A DNA stretch of 12,219 bases, taken from JAQUYS01 sp964430665 (lineage in GTDB: Archaea > Nanobdellota > Nanobdellia > Woesearchaeales > SKGA01). The notes beneath the pieces were generated by a model. It worked only from the letters and a program-made list of their open reading frames with translations, had not been told where the DNA came from and ran no database searches. Within the stretch, counting starts at the first letter, position 1, and each line of letters opens with the position of its first letter. Positions 1 to 5,874 of this stretch are shown here, one piece after another. A program made the position numbers and the translations under genes. Location: assembly GCA_964430665.1 (NCBI GenBank), contig CAYSFC010000021.1, positions 1 through 12,219 on the forward strand, in the 5' to 3' direction.

Positions 1-1
1 T

Positions 2-385
2 GCAACAGGTGGAGCATACACAACAACTAACGAAGCAGCTTTAGGTTTAGCAATAACTGATGTAGAAGCAATCTCATCCCTAGGTCAAAAACCAATGATC
101 GTAGTAGGTGGACCAGCTATCAACTCAGTAGCAGCTGAATTAATGAAAAACGCTGACGGAACTATGTTATCTCAAGAACAAATTTTGGAAACTTTCCAAC
201 CAGGAACAGCTTTCATTAATTTCTACGGAGACCAAAACGCAGTTCTAGTAGCAGGTTACGAAGCTCCTGAAACACAAACAGCATGTTCAGTTCTTGCAAA
301 GTTTAAAAACCACGCATTAGAAGGAACTTCCATGCTTATCGAAGGAACTAACTACGATACAGTTGTTGTAACACCAGTTAACTAA
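2..385 (+). CDS. S-layer protein, C-terminal fragment (5' end outside window)
   Basis: The reading frame is open from base 2, with no stop upstream, so the gene begins before the window; the first ATG (95) is internal. The 127 visible residues contain the VVGGPAINSVAAEL stretch followed by an alternating Gly/Ala-rich block ending in NAVLVAGYEAPETQTACSVLAKF and a beta-rich tail. This is the pattern I know from the archaeal S-layer C-terminal domain (Pfam S_layer_C, methanococcal type), where the 'VVGGPAVN' and 'LIVAGYSAEDT' blocks are conserved. The product would be the secreted, lattice-forming cell envelope protein. Codons ending in C (AAC, TAC, TTC) are common here, unlike in the neighbouring TA genes, which fits a highly expressed gene. 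The family call rests on motif memory. The N-terminal part and signal peptide cannot be seen. Confidence 0.75.
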   Translation, partial: ATGGAYTTTNEAALGLAITDVEAISSLGQKPMIVVGGPAINSVAAELMKNADGTMLSQEQILETFQPGTAFINFYGDQNAVLVAGYEAPETQTACSVLAKFKNHALEGTSMLIEGTNYDTVVVTPVN

Positions 386-395
386 GGTTAACTAA

Positions 396-418
396 TTTTT
401 CTTTTTTTTTATTTTTTT
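396..418 (+). terminator. T-rich archaeal terminator after S-layer gene
   Basis: Starting ten bases after the stop codon there are three T-runs (5, 9 and 7 T's) separated by single C and A bases. Archaeal RNA polymerase terminates at such oligo-T tracts without needing a hairpin. The position, directly behind a presumably very highly expressed gene, fits. Confidence 0.7.
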
Positions 419-484
419 CGTAATTCTTCCAACAATTCTACAACAAGATATATTTACATTCTAATCCAAATATTATTAGAAAAG

Positions 485-514
485 TTTAAATATCTAAAGA
501 TATTTGTAGATACC
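485..514 (+). promoter_or_regulatory. TATA box and operator-like inverted repeat of the RelBE-type operon
   Basis: TTTAAATAT at 485-493 is centred 26 bases upstream of the ATG at 515, so transcription should start at or next to the start codon (leaderless mRNA). Overlapping its 3' edge is the inverted repeat ATATCT-AA-AGATAT (490-503), with a further AGATA at 508-512. Ribbon-helix-helix antitoxins usually repress their own promoter by binding short inverted or direct repeats, so this is a plausible operator. The binding itself is inferred. Confidence 0.55.
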
Positions 515-763
515 ATGACAACACAAATAAATTTAAAGTTCCAGGATGAATTTTTTGATTTAGCTAAGAATTACGCTGAGTCTAGAGGATATCTTAGCAT
601 ACAAGAATTAGTACGTGATGCATTAAGAGAAAAAATATTTGATGACTTAGAAGTTAAAGAGTCTTATAAAAAATTTCTTCAAAGTAAAGAAGCAAATACT
701 TTCTTGTCTGAAAAAGAATCAAAAGAATTTATGGAATCTTTAATGAAGAAAAATAAGCTATGA
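515..763 (+). CDS. Ribbon-helix-helix antitoxin (RelB-like)
   Basis: 82 residues. The N-terminus reads as a ribbon-helix-helix DNA-binding domain: a beta strand (TTQINLKFQ), then a helix with FFDLAKNYAESRG, then LSIQELVRDALREKI, the typical second helix of RHH/CopG-type antitoxins. The C-terminal half is charged and Lys/Glu-rich, as expected for the flexible toxin-wrapping segment. The stop codon overlaps the next start in an ATGA (760-763), so the pair is translationally coupled, which is usual for antitoxin-first type II modules. It would neutralise the toxin encoded downstream and repress the operon through the repeat at 490-503. The start is supported by the TATA box 26 bases upstream. 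The family assignment is by pattern, and no closer subfamily can be given. Confidence 0.75.
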   Translation: MTTQINLKFQDEFFDLAKNYAESRGYLSIQELVRDALREKIFDDLEVKESYKKFLQSKEANTFLSEKESKEFMESLMKKNKL

Positions 764-1059
764 AAGAATATAAATTAAGTTCCTCTTTCAAGAAGAAAAT
801 AAGTAAATTAAAAGGCCAAGAATTATTCAATCTTAATAATAAGATTAATGAAATTTGTTCATCTTCAGATATTAACCATTATAAGAATTTAAAATATTCT
901 TTAAAGCAATTTAAACGAGTTCATGTGAATAATTCATATGTAATTTTATTTGTAGATAAAGACAACACAATATATTTCGTTGATTATGCACATCATGATA
1001 AAATATATGTATATAATAAGAGGATTTTAAATAAACTCCAAGAAATGATTTTCGATTAG
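760..1059 (+). CDS. RelE/ParE-superfamily toxin
   Basis: 99 residues, the normal size for an archaeal RelE. The layout is N-terminal strand (EYKLSSSF), two basic helices with KKKISKLKG, then LKYSLKQFKRVHVNNSYVILFVDKDNTIYFVDYAHHDKIY, which matches the RelE core: 'L..L.g..R..V..Y.l.f..d....i.F.d..HH..vY'. Candidate functional residues are Arg53, His78/His79 and Tyr83, equivalent to positions used by RelE-type ribosome-dependent mRNA interferases. It is coupled by a 4-base overlap to the antitoxin gene. Activity as a ribosome-dependent endonuclease is inferred from the family; ParE-type gyrase inhibition is less likely because of the basic and Tyr/His-rich core. No terminator is obvious after the stop. 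Confidence 0.8.
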   Translation: MKEYKLSSSFKKKISKLKGQELFNLNNKINEICSSSDINHYKNLKYSLKQFKRVHVNNSYVILFVDKDNTIYFVDYAHHDKIYVYNKRILNKLQEMIFD

Positions 1060-1089
1060 TAGCACAAAATTTATTCAAAAAAGAATAAC

Positions 1090-1148
1090 TTTATATATTA
1101 GTGTTAAATTATATTAACACATGTTAAAAATAATTAACACCTTAACAC
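1090..1148 (+). promoter_or_regulatory. TATA box plus TTAACAC operator array of the MNT/HEPN operon
   Basis: TTTATATA at 1090-1097 is centred 27 bases before the ATG at 1121 (leaderless). Between TATA box and start lies a perfect 7-base inverted repeat, GTGTTAA (1101-1107) and TTAACAC (1114-1120), separated by 6 bases. Two more copies of TTAACAC lie just inside the coding region at 1134-1140 and 1142-1148. The first gene encodes a winged-HTH protein, so autoregulation through these sites is a natural inference. The repeats are plainly visible; the binding is not proven. Confidence 0.65.
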
Positions 1149-1618
1149 CTTTCTTTCAAGATTGTTATAGACGGATAAATGTGAGGGAATTTTCTAGAAT
1201 ACATAATATTAGTCCACCGACTGCTTCAAAAGAATTAGAAAATTTACATAACTTAAACATTTTAAAAAAAGAAATTGATCGACAATACATTTATTATTAT
1301 GCAAATAAAGAATCAGATATTTTCGTAGATCTTTCAAGAATCTATTGGAAAATTTTATTAAAACCTTTATTAGATGTTTTAGAAAAGGAATTGTTAAATC
1401 CAGTTGTAATGTTGTTTGGCTCTGCTTCTAAAGCAGAAATTACTCCTAATTCCGATTTAGATTTAGCAATATTTACATCATCAACTAAAAAAATAGATTT
1501 AAGTAAATTTGAGAAAGAATTAGAAAAAACCATACAAATTTTTATGTTCAAAAAATTAGAAGAAACTGATTTACATAGAAATATTTTAAATGGTTATAAG
1601 TTAATGGGTGAATTTTAA
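1121..1618 (+). CDS. Winged-HTH / MNT nucleotidyltransferase antitoxin
   Basis: 165 residues in two domains. Residues 18-62 form a winged helix-turn-helix (VREFSRIHNISPPTASKELE, then a wing ending in QYIYYYAN). Residues 95-145 are a minimal nucleotidyltransferase: the strand VVMLF runs into G100-S101, then S111-D112-L-D114, the GS-x9-SDxD signature of the Pol-beta superfamily. The third acidic residue is not obvious (the expected strand reads TIQIFMF). In MNT-HEPN modules the MNT protein acts as antitoxin, in MntA by AMPylating a tyrosine of the HEPN toxin. Here the next gene is HEPN-like and the two genes overlap by one base (TAATG), so a coupled module is likely. The wHTH probably represses the operon through the TTAACAC sites. 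Catalytic activity is uncertain given the missing third carboxylate. Confidence 0.75.
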   Translation: MLKIINTLTPFFQDCYRRINVREFSRIHNISPPTASKELENLHNLNILKKEIDRQYIYYYANKESDIFVDLSRIYWKILLKPLLDVLEKELLNPVVMLFGSASKAEITPNSDLDLAIFTSSTKKIDLSKFEKELEKTIQIFMFKKLEETDLHRNILNGYKLMGEF

Positions 1619-2034
1619 TGGATTGGAGAGAATGTACTAAAAAACAAATTGTGAAAGACTCAAAAGTAGATAAGAATTTAATCAATTCTTTGAAAGAGGT
1701 CTCTGATAAAAAAATTCGTTCTGCTAAAATTCTTCCTAATGATCTATATGTGGTTAAAATTTCATTATTATATGATGCTCTAAGAGAAATTTTAGAAGCT
1801 CTTGCTCTTCAAAAAGGTTACAAAATTTATAATCATGAATGTTATGCTTCATTTATCAAAGAGATTTTGAAGTTTTCTTTTGAAGCAGACGAATTTGATA
1901 AGTTAAGAAAAACTAGAAACGCAATAAATTATTATGGAAAAGATATTAATTTTGAAGAATCTGTTGAAATTATCTTCAAATTAGAGAAAAATATACAATT
2001 CTTCAAAGATAAAGTATTAGTTTATTTCCGTTAA
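1618..2034 (+). CDS. HEPN-domain protein (HepT-like toxin candidate), catalytic His replaced
   Basis: 138 residues, almost all helical. Features are KISLLYDALREILEALALQKGYKIYNHEC (residues 47-75) and the C-terminal motif region R97-K-T-R100-N101-A-I-N104-Y105-Y106-G. HEPN RNases normally carry R-x4-6-H. Here Asn104 or Tyr occupies the expected His position, although R-N and the Tyr pair are kept. In HepT the motif is RX4HXY and the Tyr is AMPylated by the partner MNT. The Tyr105/Tyr106 pair could be such a target, but that is inference. The start overlaps the stop of the nucleotidyltransferase gene by one base. It may be a toxin with an altered active site or a non-nucleolytic HEPN. I believe the RN-x-INYYG form recurs in archaeal HEPN proteins but could not check. 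Confidence 0.65.
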   Translation: MDWRECTKKQIVKDSKVDKNLINSLKEVSDKKIRSAKILPNDLYVVKISLLYDALREILEALALQKGYKIYNHECYASFIKEILKFSFEADEFDKLRKTRNAINYYGKDINFEESVEIIFKLEKNIQFFKDKVLVYFR

Positions 2035-2042
2035 GTATATAA
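2035..2042 (+). promoter_or_regulatory. TATA box for the 2065 gene
   Basis: AGTATATAA directly overlaps the stop codon of the HEPN gene and is centred 26-27 bases before the ATG at 2065. This indicates a separate leaderless transcript, so the membrane protein gene is not part of the TA operon. Confidence 0.55.
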
Positions 2043-2064
2043 CAAACTAATTCTACAAAATAGC

Positions 2065-2514
2065 ATGATAAAAGAATTATTATTTCTCTTCCTACTTACC
2101 TTCGTTCCAGTAGGAGAACTAAGATTCTCAATACCAGTAGGTTTACTCTCACACAAATTCATCGAAACACAACTACCAATACTACCAGTATTTCTAACCT
2201 GCTTAATAGCAAACATCGTACTAGGAATAATACTATACAAACTATTATTGAATTTTAAAATAGAAAGATTCCCAAAAGCAAATTACTTTCTACAAAAAGC
2301 ACACAAAAGATTAAAACCATTTACACAAAAATACGGAACATTAGGAGTACTTTTATTTGTTTCAATACCATTACCAGGAAGCGGATCTTGGACAGCAGCA
2401 TTCGGATCCTATGTTCTTGGACTAAAAGAAAAACAATTCTACATAGCAAACACAATAGGAGTTACAATCGCAGCAATCTTAGTAACACTAATCACATTAG
2501 GTATTATTGGATAA
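2065..2514 (+). CDS. Small multidrug export family membrane protein (COG2426-like)
   Basis: 149 residues, strongly hydrophobic, with about four membrane segments (roughly residues 5-28, 36-61, 92-104 and 126-147). Two conserved-looking blocks match the Sm_multidrug_ex (PF06695/COG2426) family as I remember it: P15-V-G-E-L-R-F-S-I-P near the N-terminus, and IPLPGSGSWTAA at residues 101-112 in the second half, forming an inverted-repeat-like fold. The annotated role, small-molecule export, comes from family naming and is weakly established. The start is fixed by a TATA box 27 bases upstream (leaderless). Codons favour AAC/TAC/ACA/GCA, unlike the flanking TA genes, which suggests it is a resident chromosomal gene. 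Confidence 0.8.
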   Translation: MIKELLFLFLLTFVPVGELRFSIPVGLLSHKFIETQLPILPVFLTCLIANIVLGIILYKLLLNFKIERFPKANYFLQKAHKRLKPFTQKYGTLGVLLFVSIPLPGSGSWTAAFGSYVLGLKEKQFYIANTIGVTIAAILVTLITLGIIG

Positions 2515-2522
2515 ATTTATAT
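2514..2522 (+). promoter_or_regulatory. TATA box that decides the start of the CYTH gene
   Basis: AATTTATAT lies 3' of the stop of the preceding gene and is centred about 27 bases before the ATG at 2545. Had translation begun at the earlier in-frame ATG (2521), that start codon would lie inside the TATA box. The position therefore argues for 2545. Confidence 0.55.
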
Positions 2523-2544
2523 GTTAATTTCTTTTTATGTAACT

Positions 2545-3078
2545 ATGCAAACAGAATTTGAAGTAAAAATACTAGATGTTAATGTCGATGAAATAAAAAC
2601 TAAGTTAAATTCTTTAGGAGCTAAATTCATAAAAGAAAAGTTTCAAAGAAGATTAACATATGATTTTACACCTATAAAAGAAGGTTCTTGGGTAAGATTA
2701 AGAACAGATGGCAAAAAAACCACATTATGTATAAAAGAAATTCATAATGATCTAATAGATGGAACAAAAGAACTTGAAATTGTTGTAGATGATTTTGAAA
2801 AAACAAATCTAATTCTAGAAAAATTAGGTTATTCTCACAAAGCTTATCAAGAAAATAAAAGAATTAGTTATACTTTAGATGATGTTGAAATAGAAATAGA
2901 TTTCTGGCCCAAAATCCCTCCTTATGTTGAAATTGAAGGTAAATCTGTAGAAGAAGTAGAAAAAATGGTTAAAAAATTAGGATTTCAGATGTCTCAAACA
3001 ACATCTTTAAACACAGAATCTATTTATTCCATATATTGTATTGATGAAAGGAAAATAAAAGAGTTAAAGTTTGAATAA
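2545..3078 (+). CDS. CYTH-domain phosphohydrolase / class IV adenylate cyclase-like (CyaB/ThTPase family)
   Basis: 177 residues from the preferred ATG; an in-frame ATG at 2521 would add eight residues (MLISFYVT) that the family lacks. The signature ExExK is at residues 4-8 (E-F-E-V-K), immediately after the start as usual. It is followed by basic residues R35/R36, the strand WVRLR (49-53), K64, KELEIVV (75-81), R106, EIEIDFWP (115-122) and YVEIEG (127-132). These alternating charged strands build the triphosphate tunnel of CYTH enzymes, which hydrolyse or cyclise triphosphates with divalent metals. The archaeal members of this size are usually annotated as class IV adenylate cyclase, but many may be inorganic triphosphatases or thiamine triphosphatases. 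The substrate cannot be decided from sequence. It is a single-gene leaderless unit. Confidence 0.85.
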   Translation: MQTEFEVKILDVNVDEIKTKLNSLGAKFIKEKFQRRLTYDFTPIKEGSWVRLRTDGKKTTLCIKEIHNDLIDGTKELEIVVDDFEKTNLILEKLGYSHKAYQENKRISYTLDDVEIEIDFWPKIPPYVEIEGKSVEEVEKMVKKLGFQMSQTTSLNTESIYSIYCIDERKIKELKFE

Positions 3079-3133
3079 TACAATAATTGTACATATAAAT
3101 ACAAAAATAGTAACATTTATATATTAAAATATA
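3079..3133 (+). promoter_or_regulatory. Promoter and inverted repeats of the third TA-like operon
   Basis: A perfect inverted repeat TACAAT-A-ATTGTA (3079-3091) begins directly after the CYTH stop codon. TTTATATA at 3116-3123 is centred about 26 bases before the ATG at 3145 (leaderless). Overlapping the TATA box is TATATT-AA-AATATA (3120-3133), which has the same 6-2-6 geometry as the repeat in front of the RHH antitoxin. Because it consists only of A and T, the second repeat could be chance. A regulatory role is inferred. Confidence 0.4.
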
Positions 3134-3144
3134 TTTCTAATAGT

Positions 3145-3756
3145 ATGACTCACAATAAACATGAAATTAATGCAGATGCTTTATTCGAATTAATTAACTC
3201 AATATCTAAATTTGTTGATATTGAAATAAATTTATATGCTTTAGGAGGAACTGCGTTAACCATTTTAAATATAAAAAAATCAACTTTAGATGTAGATATC
3301 AATATAGAGTCTTATAATGAATATATTTACATTTGTAAATTATTTGAGAATCTAAATTTTGAACGAAAAGGAATTCGTTGGATTAGTCAAGAAGGAATTG
3401 CATTTGATATGTTTCACGGATCAAACATTATGGGAACTGAATTAAATTCTGATTGTATAACAAAGTCCAAATTCATCAAATCTTTTAATAAAATTAAATT
3501 ATACACTTTGCCTTTAGAAGATATAATCATAAGTAAATTAGCAAGAGGAGATTCAAGAGATTTTGAAGATATTAAACATATTTTAGAAAATAAACAAATT
3601 GATATTAAACAATTAGTTCAAAGATATAAAGAAACAATGAAAAATTCAGCAGTTGCAAATTATAAACAAAAATTATTAGATTTGATAGAAATCAAATTTA
3701 ATGAATGGAAGTTTGATTTAAATACAAATTTAATAGAGGAGGTTAAACAATGGTAA
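3145..3756 (+). CDS. GG-type nucleotidyltransferase (DUF6036/AbiEii-like)
   Basis: 203 residues. The Pol-beta-type nucleotidyltransferase core is clear: L33-G34-G35-T36-A37-L, then a helix, then L-D49-V-D51-I, giving the 'GGTAL...TxDxD' pattern, with the likely third metal ligand D88 in AFDMF. Later, PLEDIIISKLARGDSRDFEDI (residues 123-143) reproduces the 'ED..l.Kl....RD..Di' block of DUF6036/AbiEii-type proteins. Members of this group occur in abortive-infection and toxin-antitoxin pairs such as AbiE, where the NTase is the toxin and an HTH protein the antitoxin, but also as other-type regulators. The next gene starts 7 bases before this one ends, behind a strong Shine-Dalgarno, and carries an HTH-like segment, so a two-gene module is likely. 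Which partner would be toxic is unknown. Confidence 0.7.
   Translation: MTHNKHEINADALFELINSISKFVDIEINLYALGGTALTILNIKKSTLDVDINIESYNEYIYICKLFENLNFERKGIRWISQEGIAFDMFHGSNIMGTELNSDCITKSKFIKSFNKIKLYTLPLEDIIISKLARGDSRDFEDIKHILENKQIDIKQLVQRYKETMKNSAVANYKQKLLDLIEIKFNEWKFDLNTNLIEEVKQW
3736..3743 (+). promoter_or_regulatory. Strong Shine-Dalgarno for the second gene of the pair
   Basis: GAGGAGGT ends 6 bases before the ATG at 3750. It lies inside the 3' end of the nucleotidyltransferase gene. It contrasts with the leaderless first genes and fixes the start of the downstream partner. Confidence 0.8.
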
Positions 3757-4610
3757 TTCCTTTAGAACAAAAACTTAATGAAGCAGGCTATAAATTATTA
3801 GGTAATGATGAATCTATAGAATCATTGATATTAAATATTTTAAAAACTAAAAATAACAGGTATCTAAAAGCAATTCCTTTTTTAATTTATAAATATAAAC
3901 CAAATACTCTTAAAATATACACAAATTCACTTATTGATAAAACTGATAAATTATTTAATCTAATTATTAATATAACTGCAAAAATATTCTTTGAGTTTAA
4001 TATACAAGGAATTCTTATAGATTATATTGAAAGACAAAATAAAGAAGAGTTTGAGTTTGGTACAGAAAATATAATGAAATCAAATTTAGATTATGATGAA
4101 TTTAAAACAGAGTTTGAGTTACAATTAAGAAATGAAAATAAATCTTCTCTATTCATAGATAAACAAAAAATATATTTGGAAAGAGATTTACAAATGGCTT
4201 TATCTCAAATTTTTACAAAAAAAGAAAAACAAATTATGAATAGATTATTAGAAGATAAACCTATCAGTCAAACAGATTATGAATATTATTCAAGAAAAAC
4301 AAAAAAGAAACTTAACGCAATATTAACTTTACAAGATTTTGCTAAATCAATTCATTTGAAAACACCTATTCGTGATGAAAATTTATTTATTTTAAAAAAA
4401 TTATTGGAAGAGTGGATGGAACTTAATAATTATGGTAAGAAAATAAATTTGCAAAAATTTTTTATATGGGATAATGATGCTCAAATTTCAATAAGTTATG
4501 TTAAAAATGAAGAAACTCAAACGTTTAACACATTATTAAAGTTAAAAGAAATTAAAAATGTTAAGTTATTAAATTTAATTAATAAGTATAGACAACACGA
4601 GTTTGAATAG
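3750..4610 (+). CDS. Unrecognised protein with HTH-like segment, partner of the nucleotidyltransferase
   Basis: 286 residues, not recognised as a named family. The N-terminal 90 residues are helical (LEQKLNEAGYKLL, SLILNILKTKNNRYLKAIPFLIYKY), resembling a repeat-like helical domain. Residues about 148-193 (LQMALSQIFTKKEKQIMNRLLEDKP, then ISQTDYEYYSRKTKKKLNAI) look like a sigma-region-4-like helix-turn-helix of the kind I associate with archaeal proteins paired with nucleotidyltransferases. The C-terminal part has IRDENLFILKKLLEEWMELN and an alpha/beta tail. The start is fixed by the GAGGAGGT ribosome binding site. It overlaps the preceding gene by 7 bases, so the two are co-translated. By analogy with AbiE it could be the DNA-binding antitoxin of a type II or IV module; this is inference. 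Codon use is AAT/TAT/TTT-rich, unlike the MoxR/VWA genes that follow. Confidence 0.55.
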   Translation: MVIPLEQKLNEAGYKLLGNDESIESLILNILKTKNNRYLKAIPFLIYKYKPNTLKIYTNSLIDKTDKLFNLIINITAKIFFEFNIQGILIDYIERQNKEEFEFGTENIMKSNLDYDEFKTEFELQLRNENKSSLFIDKQKIYLERDLQMALSQIFTKKEKQIMNRLLEDKPISQTDYEYYSRKTKKKLNAILTLQDFAKSIHLKTPIRDENLFILKKLLEEWMELNNYGKKINLQKFFIWDNDAQISISYVKNEETQTFNTLLKLKEIKNVKLLNLINKYRQHEFE

Positions 4611-4649
4611 ATTTTTAAAAAATTAACTAAATCTTTAGATGATTACTTC

Positions 4650-4657
4650 AATATAAT
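4650..4657 (+). promoter_or_regulatory. TATA box for the putative RNA gene
   Basis: AATATAAT-type element centred about 26-27 bases before base 4680, where the long self-complementary segment begins. The spacing is the same as at the leaderless protein genes of this window, so transcription is predicted to start at the first base of the terminal stem. Confidence 0.4.
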
Positions 4658-4679
4658 ATCTCAATAAGTGTATTCTTTT

Positions 4680-4828
4680 ATAGTTAACGACAAAAGTTTT
4701 GCATAATTGTGGCGTAGATTTTTTGTTCGTCCCTCACAAATTATACCTTAAACAACCTGCAAGAATCGGTTGTTTTCCCGATTTTACTACAAGATGACAA
4801 TTTATGCTTTATTAATGTCGTTAACTAT
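4680..4828 (+). ncRNA. Putative structured RNA of unknown class
   Basis: The segment has no open reading frame but its ends pair perfectly over 13 bases: 4680-4692 (ATAGTTAACGACA) with 4816-4828. An 8 x 8 internal loop follows, then a second helix, GCATAA (4701-4706) with TTATGC (4802-4807), continued by TTGT (4707-4710) with ACAA (4797-4800) around one bulged base. GTAG (4714-4717) can then pair with CTAC (4787-4790). Inside are a TTTGT/ACAAA hairpin (4722-4740) and two mutually exclusive hairpins: AAACAACC/GGTTGTTT (4750-4757 with 4768-4775) and AATCGG/CCGATT (4764-4769 with 4778-4783). A TATA box sits 27 bases before 4680. I see no match to tRNA, 5S, SRP or RNase P RNA motifs. An alternative reading is a MITE-like element with terminal inverted repeats, but no target duplication is visible. 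Confidence 0.5.
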
Positions 4829-4840
4829 TATGTCGAAACA

Positions 4841-4850
4841 CTTATAAATC
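4841..4850 (+). promoter_or_regulatory. TATA box of the MoxR/VWA operon
   Basis: CTTATAAATC is centred 27 bases before the ATG at 4873, preceded by a purine-rich GAAAC stretch that could act as BRE. A leaderless start for the ATPase gene is predicted. Its position just downstream of the putative RNA means the two transcripts would be independent. Confidence 0.6.
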
Positions 4851-4872
4851 TCTCAAACATCACATTAAGACC

Positions 4873-5874
4873 ATGAAATTTAAAAATCTCAAAGAACAAA
4901 AGTTTCCGTCAATAATAGGTCTTAACGACGTAAAAAAACAATTAAAATCTGCCCTATTATTAAACAGACACATAGTTTTAGTTGGAAATCCAGGTATGGG
5001 TAAAACAACATTAGTAAAAGACGTAGCATCAGCTCTAGAAAATCAAACATTAAACATATGTCCATTCCATTGTTCACCAGACAACCCAGTCTGCCCACAT
5101 TGTTTGAAAACAAAATCACCTACAAAAGAATACAAAGGAGAAGAACTTTTCATTCGTGTACAAGGTTCCCCAGATTTAACAATAGAAGATTTAATGGGAG
5201 ATATTGATCCAATAAAAGCTTTAGAATTCGGACCCTTAAGCGAACAAGCATTCACACCAGGTAAAATATTCAAAGCAAACAACGGTATTTTATTTTTCGA
5301 CGAAATAAACAGATGTTCTCAACGATTACAAAACGCACTTTTACAAGTTCTTCAAGAAAAGAAAGTAACTATTGGAAACTTTGATGTAGATATTCCTGTA
5401 GATTTTATCTTCATAGGAACAATGAATCCAGAAGATACAAACACAGAACCATTAAGTGATGTTTTACTTGACAGATTCGATTTAATATATGTTCACTATC
5501 CTGAAACACAGCAAGAAGAAGAACAAATAGTTAGAAACAACGCACAATCAATCTTAAACTTTCCAAACAAACTATTCTCACAAATGATTTTATTTTTAAG
5601 AAATTTAAGAAAGAATCCAAACTTAGAGAAATTTCCTAGCGTAAGAGCATCTTTAGGATTATACGAAAGATCACAATCCATTGCAATGTTAAATAACCAT
5701 CAAGAAGTTAGACCATTAGACATAATGGAAGCAATGACAAGTGTTTTATCACATAGAATAAAATTAAAACCTTCATTAGCTTATTCAACAACACCAAACG
5801 AATATCTAAAATCTGAATTTAACGATTTCTGTGAAGGGCAAGGAATTTCAACAGCATCAGATGATGTTCCCTGA
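4873..5874 (+). CDS. MoxR/ChlI-like AAA+ ATPase with Cys4 insertion
   Basis: 333 residues. Walker A is GNPGMGKT (38-45), Walker B GILFFDE (138-144), sensor 1 GTMNPED (182-188), the arginine finger region LLDRFD (198-203) and sensor 2 PSVRA (255-259). These, together with the long pre-Walker-B segment EDLMGDIDP...GPLSEQAFTPGKIFKANNGIL, are typical of the helix-2-insert clade (Mg-chelatase subunit I / MoxR). Between Walker A and B is a C63-x3-C67-x6-C74-x2-C77 cluster in the 'CPFxCxPD...CPxC' form also found in ChlI/cobaltochelatase-like ATPases, probably binding zinc or acting as a structural knot. The next gene encodes a VWA protein and overlaps it, so the two would form an AAA+/VWA chaperone or metal-insertase complex. 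No chelatase large subunit lies nearby, so a chaperone or remodelling role is more likely than tetrapyrrole metal insertion. Confidence 0.9.
   Translation: MKFKNLKEQKFPSIIGLNDVKKQLKSALLLNRHIVLVGNPGMGKTTLVKDVASALENQTLNICPFHCSPDNPVCPHCLKTKSPTKEYKGEELFIRVQGSPDLTIEDLMGDIDPIKALEFGPLSEQAFTPGKIFKANNGILFFDEINRCSQRLQNALLQVLQEKKVTIGNFDVDIPVDFIFIGTMNPEDTNTEPLSDVLLDRFDLIYVHYPETQQEEEQIVRNNAQSILNFPNKLFSQMILFLRNLRKNPNLEKFPSVRASLGLYERSQSIAMLNNHQEVRPLDIMEAMTSVLSHRIKLKPSLAYSTTPNEYLKSEFNDFCEGQGISTASDDVP

Noticed and set aside
4680..4828. tRNA, 5S rRNA, SRP RNA or box C/D RNA
   Set aside because: No acceptor/CCA-type cloverleaf, no 5S internal consensus, no SRP GGAAGCA-type apical motif and no convincing RTGATGA/CTGA box pair; GTTCG at 4725-4729 is not in a T-arm context.
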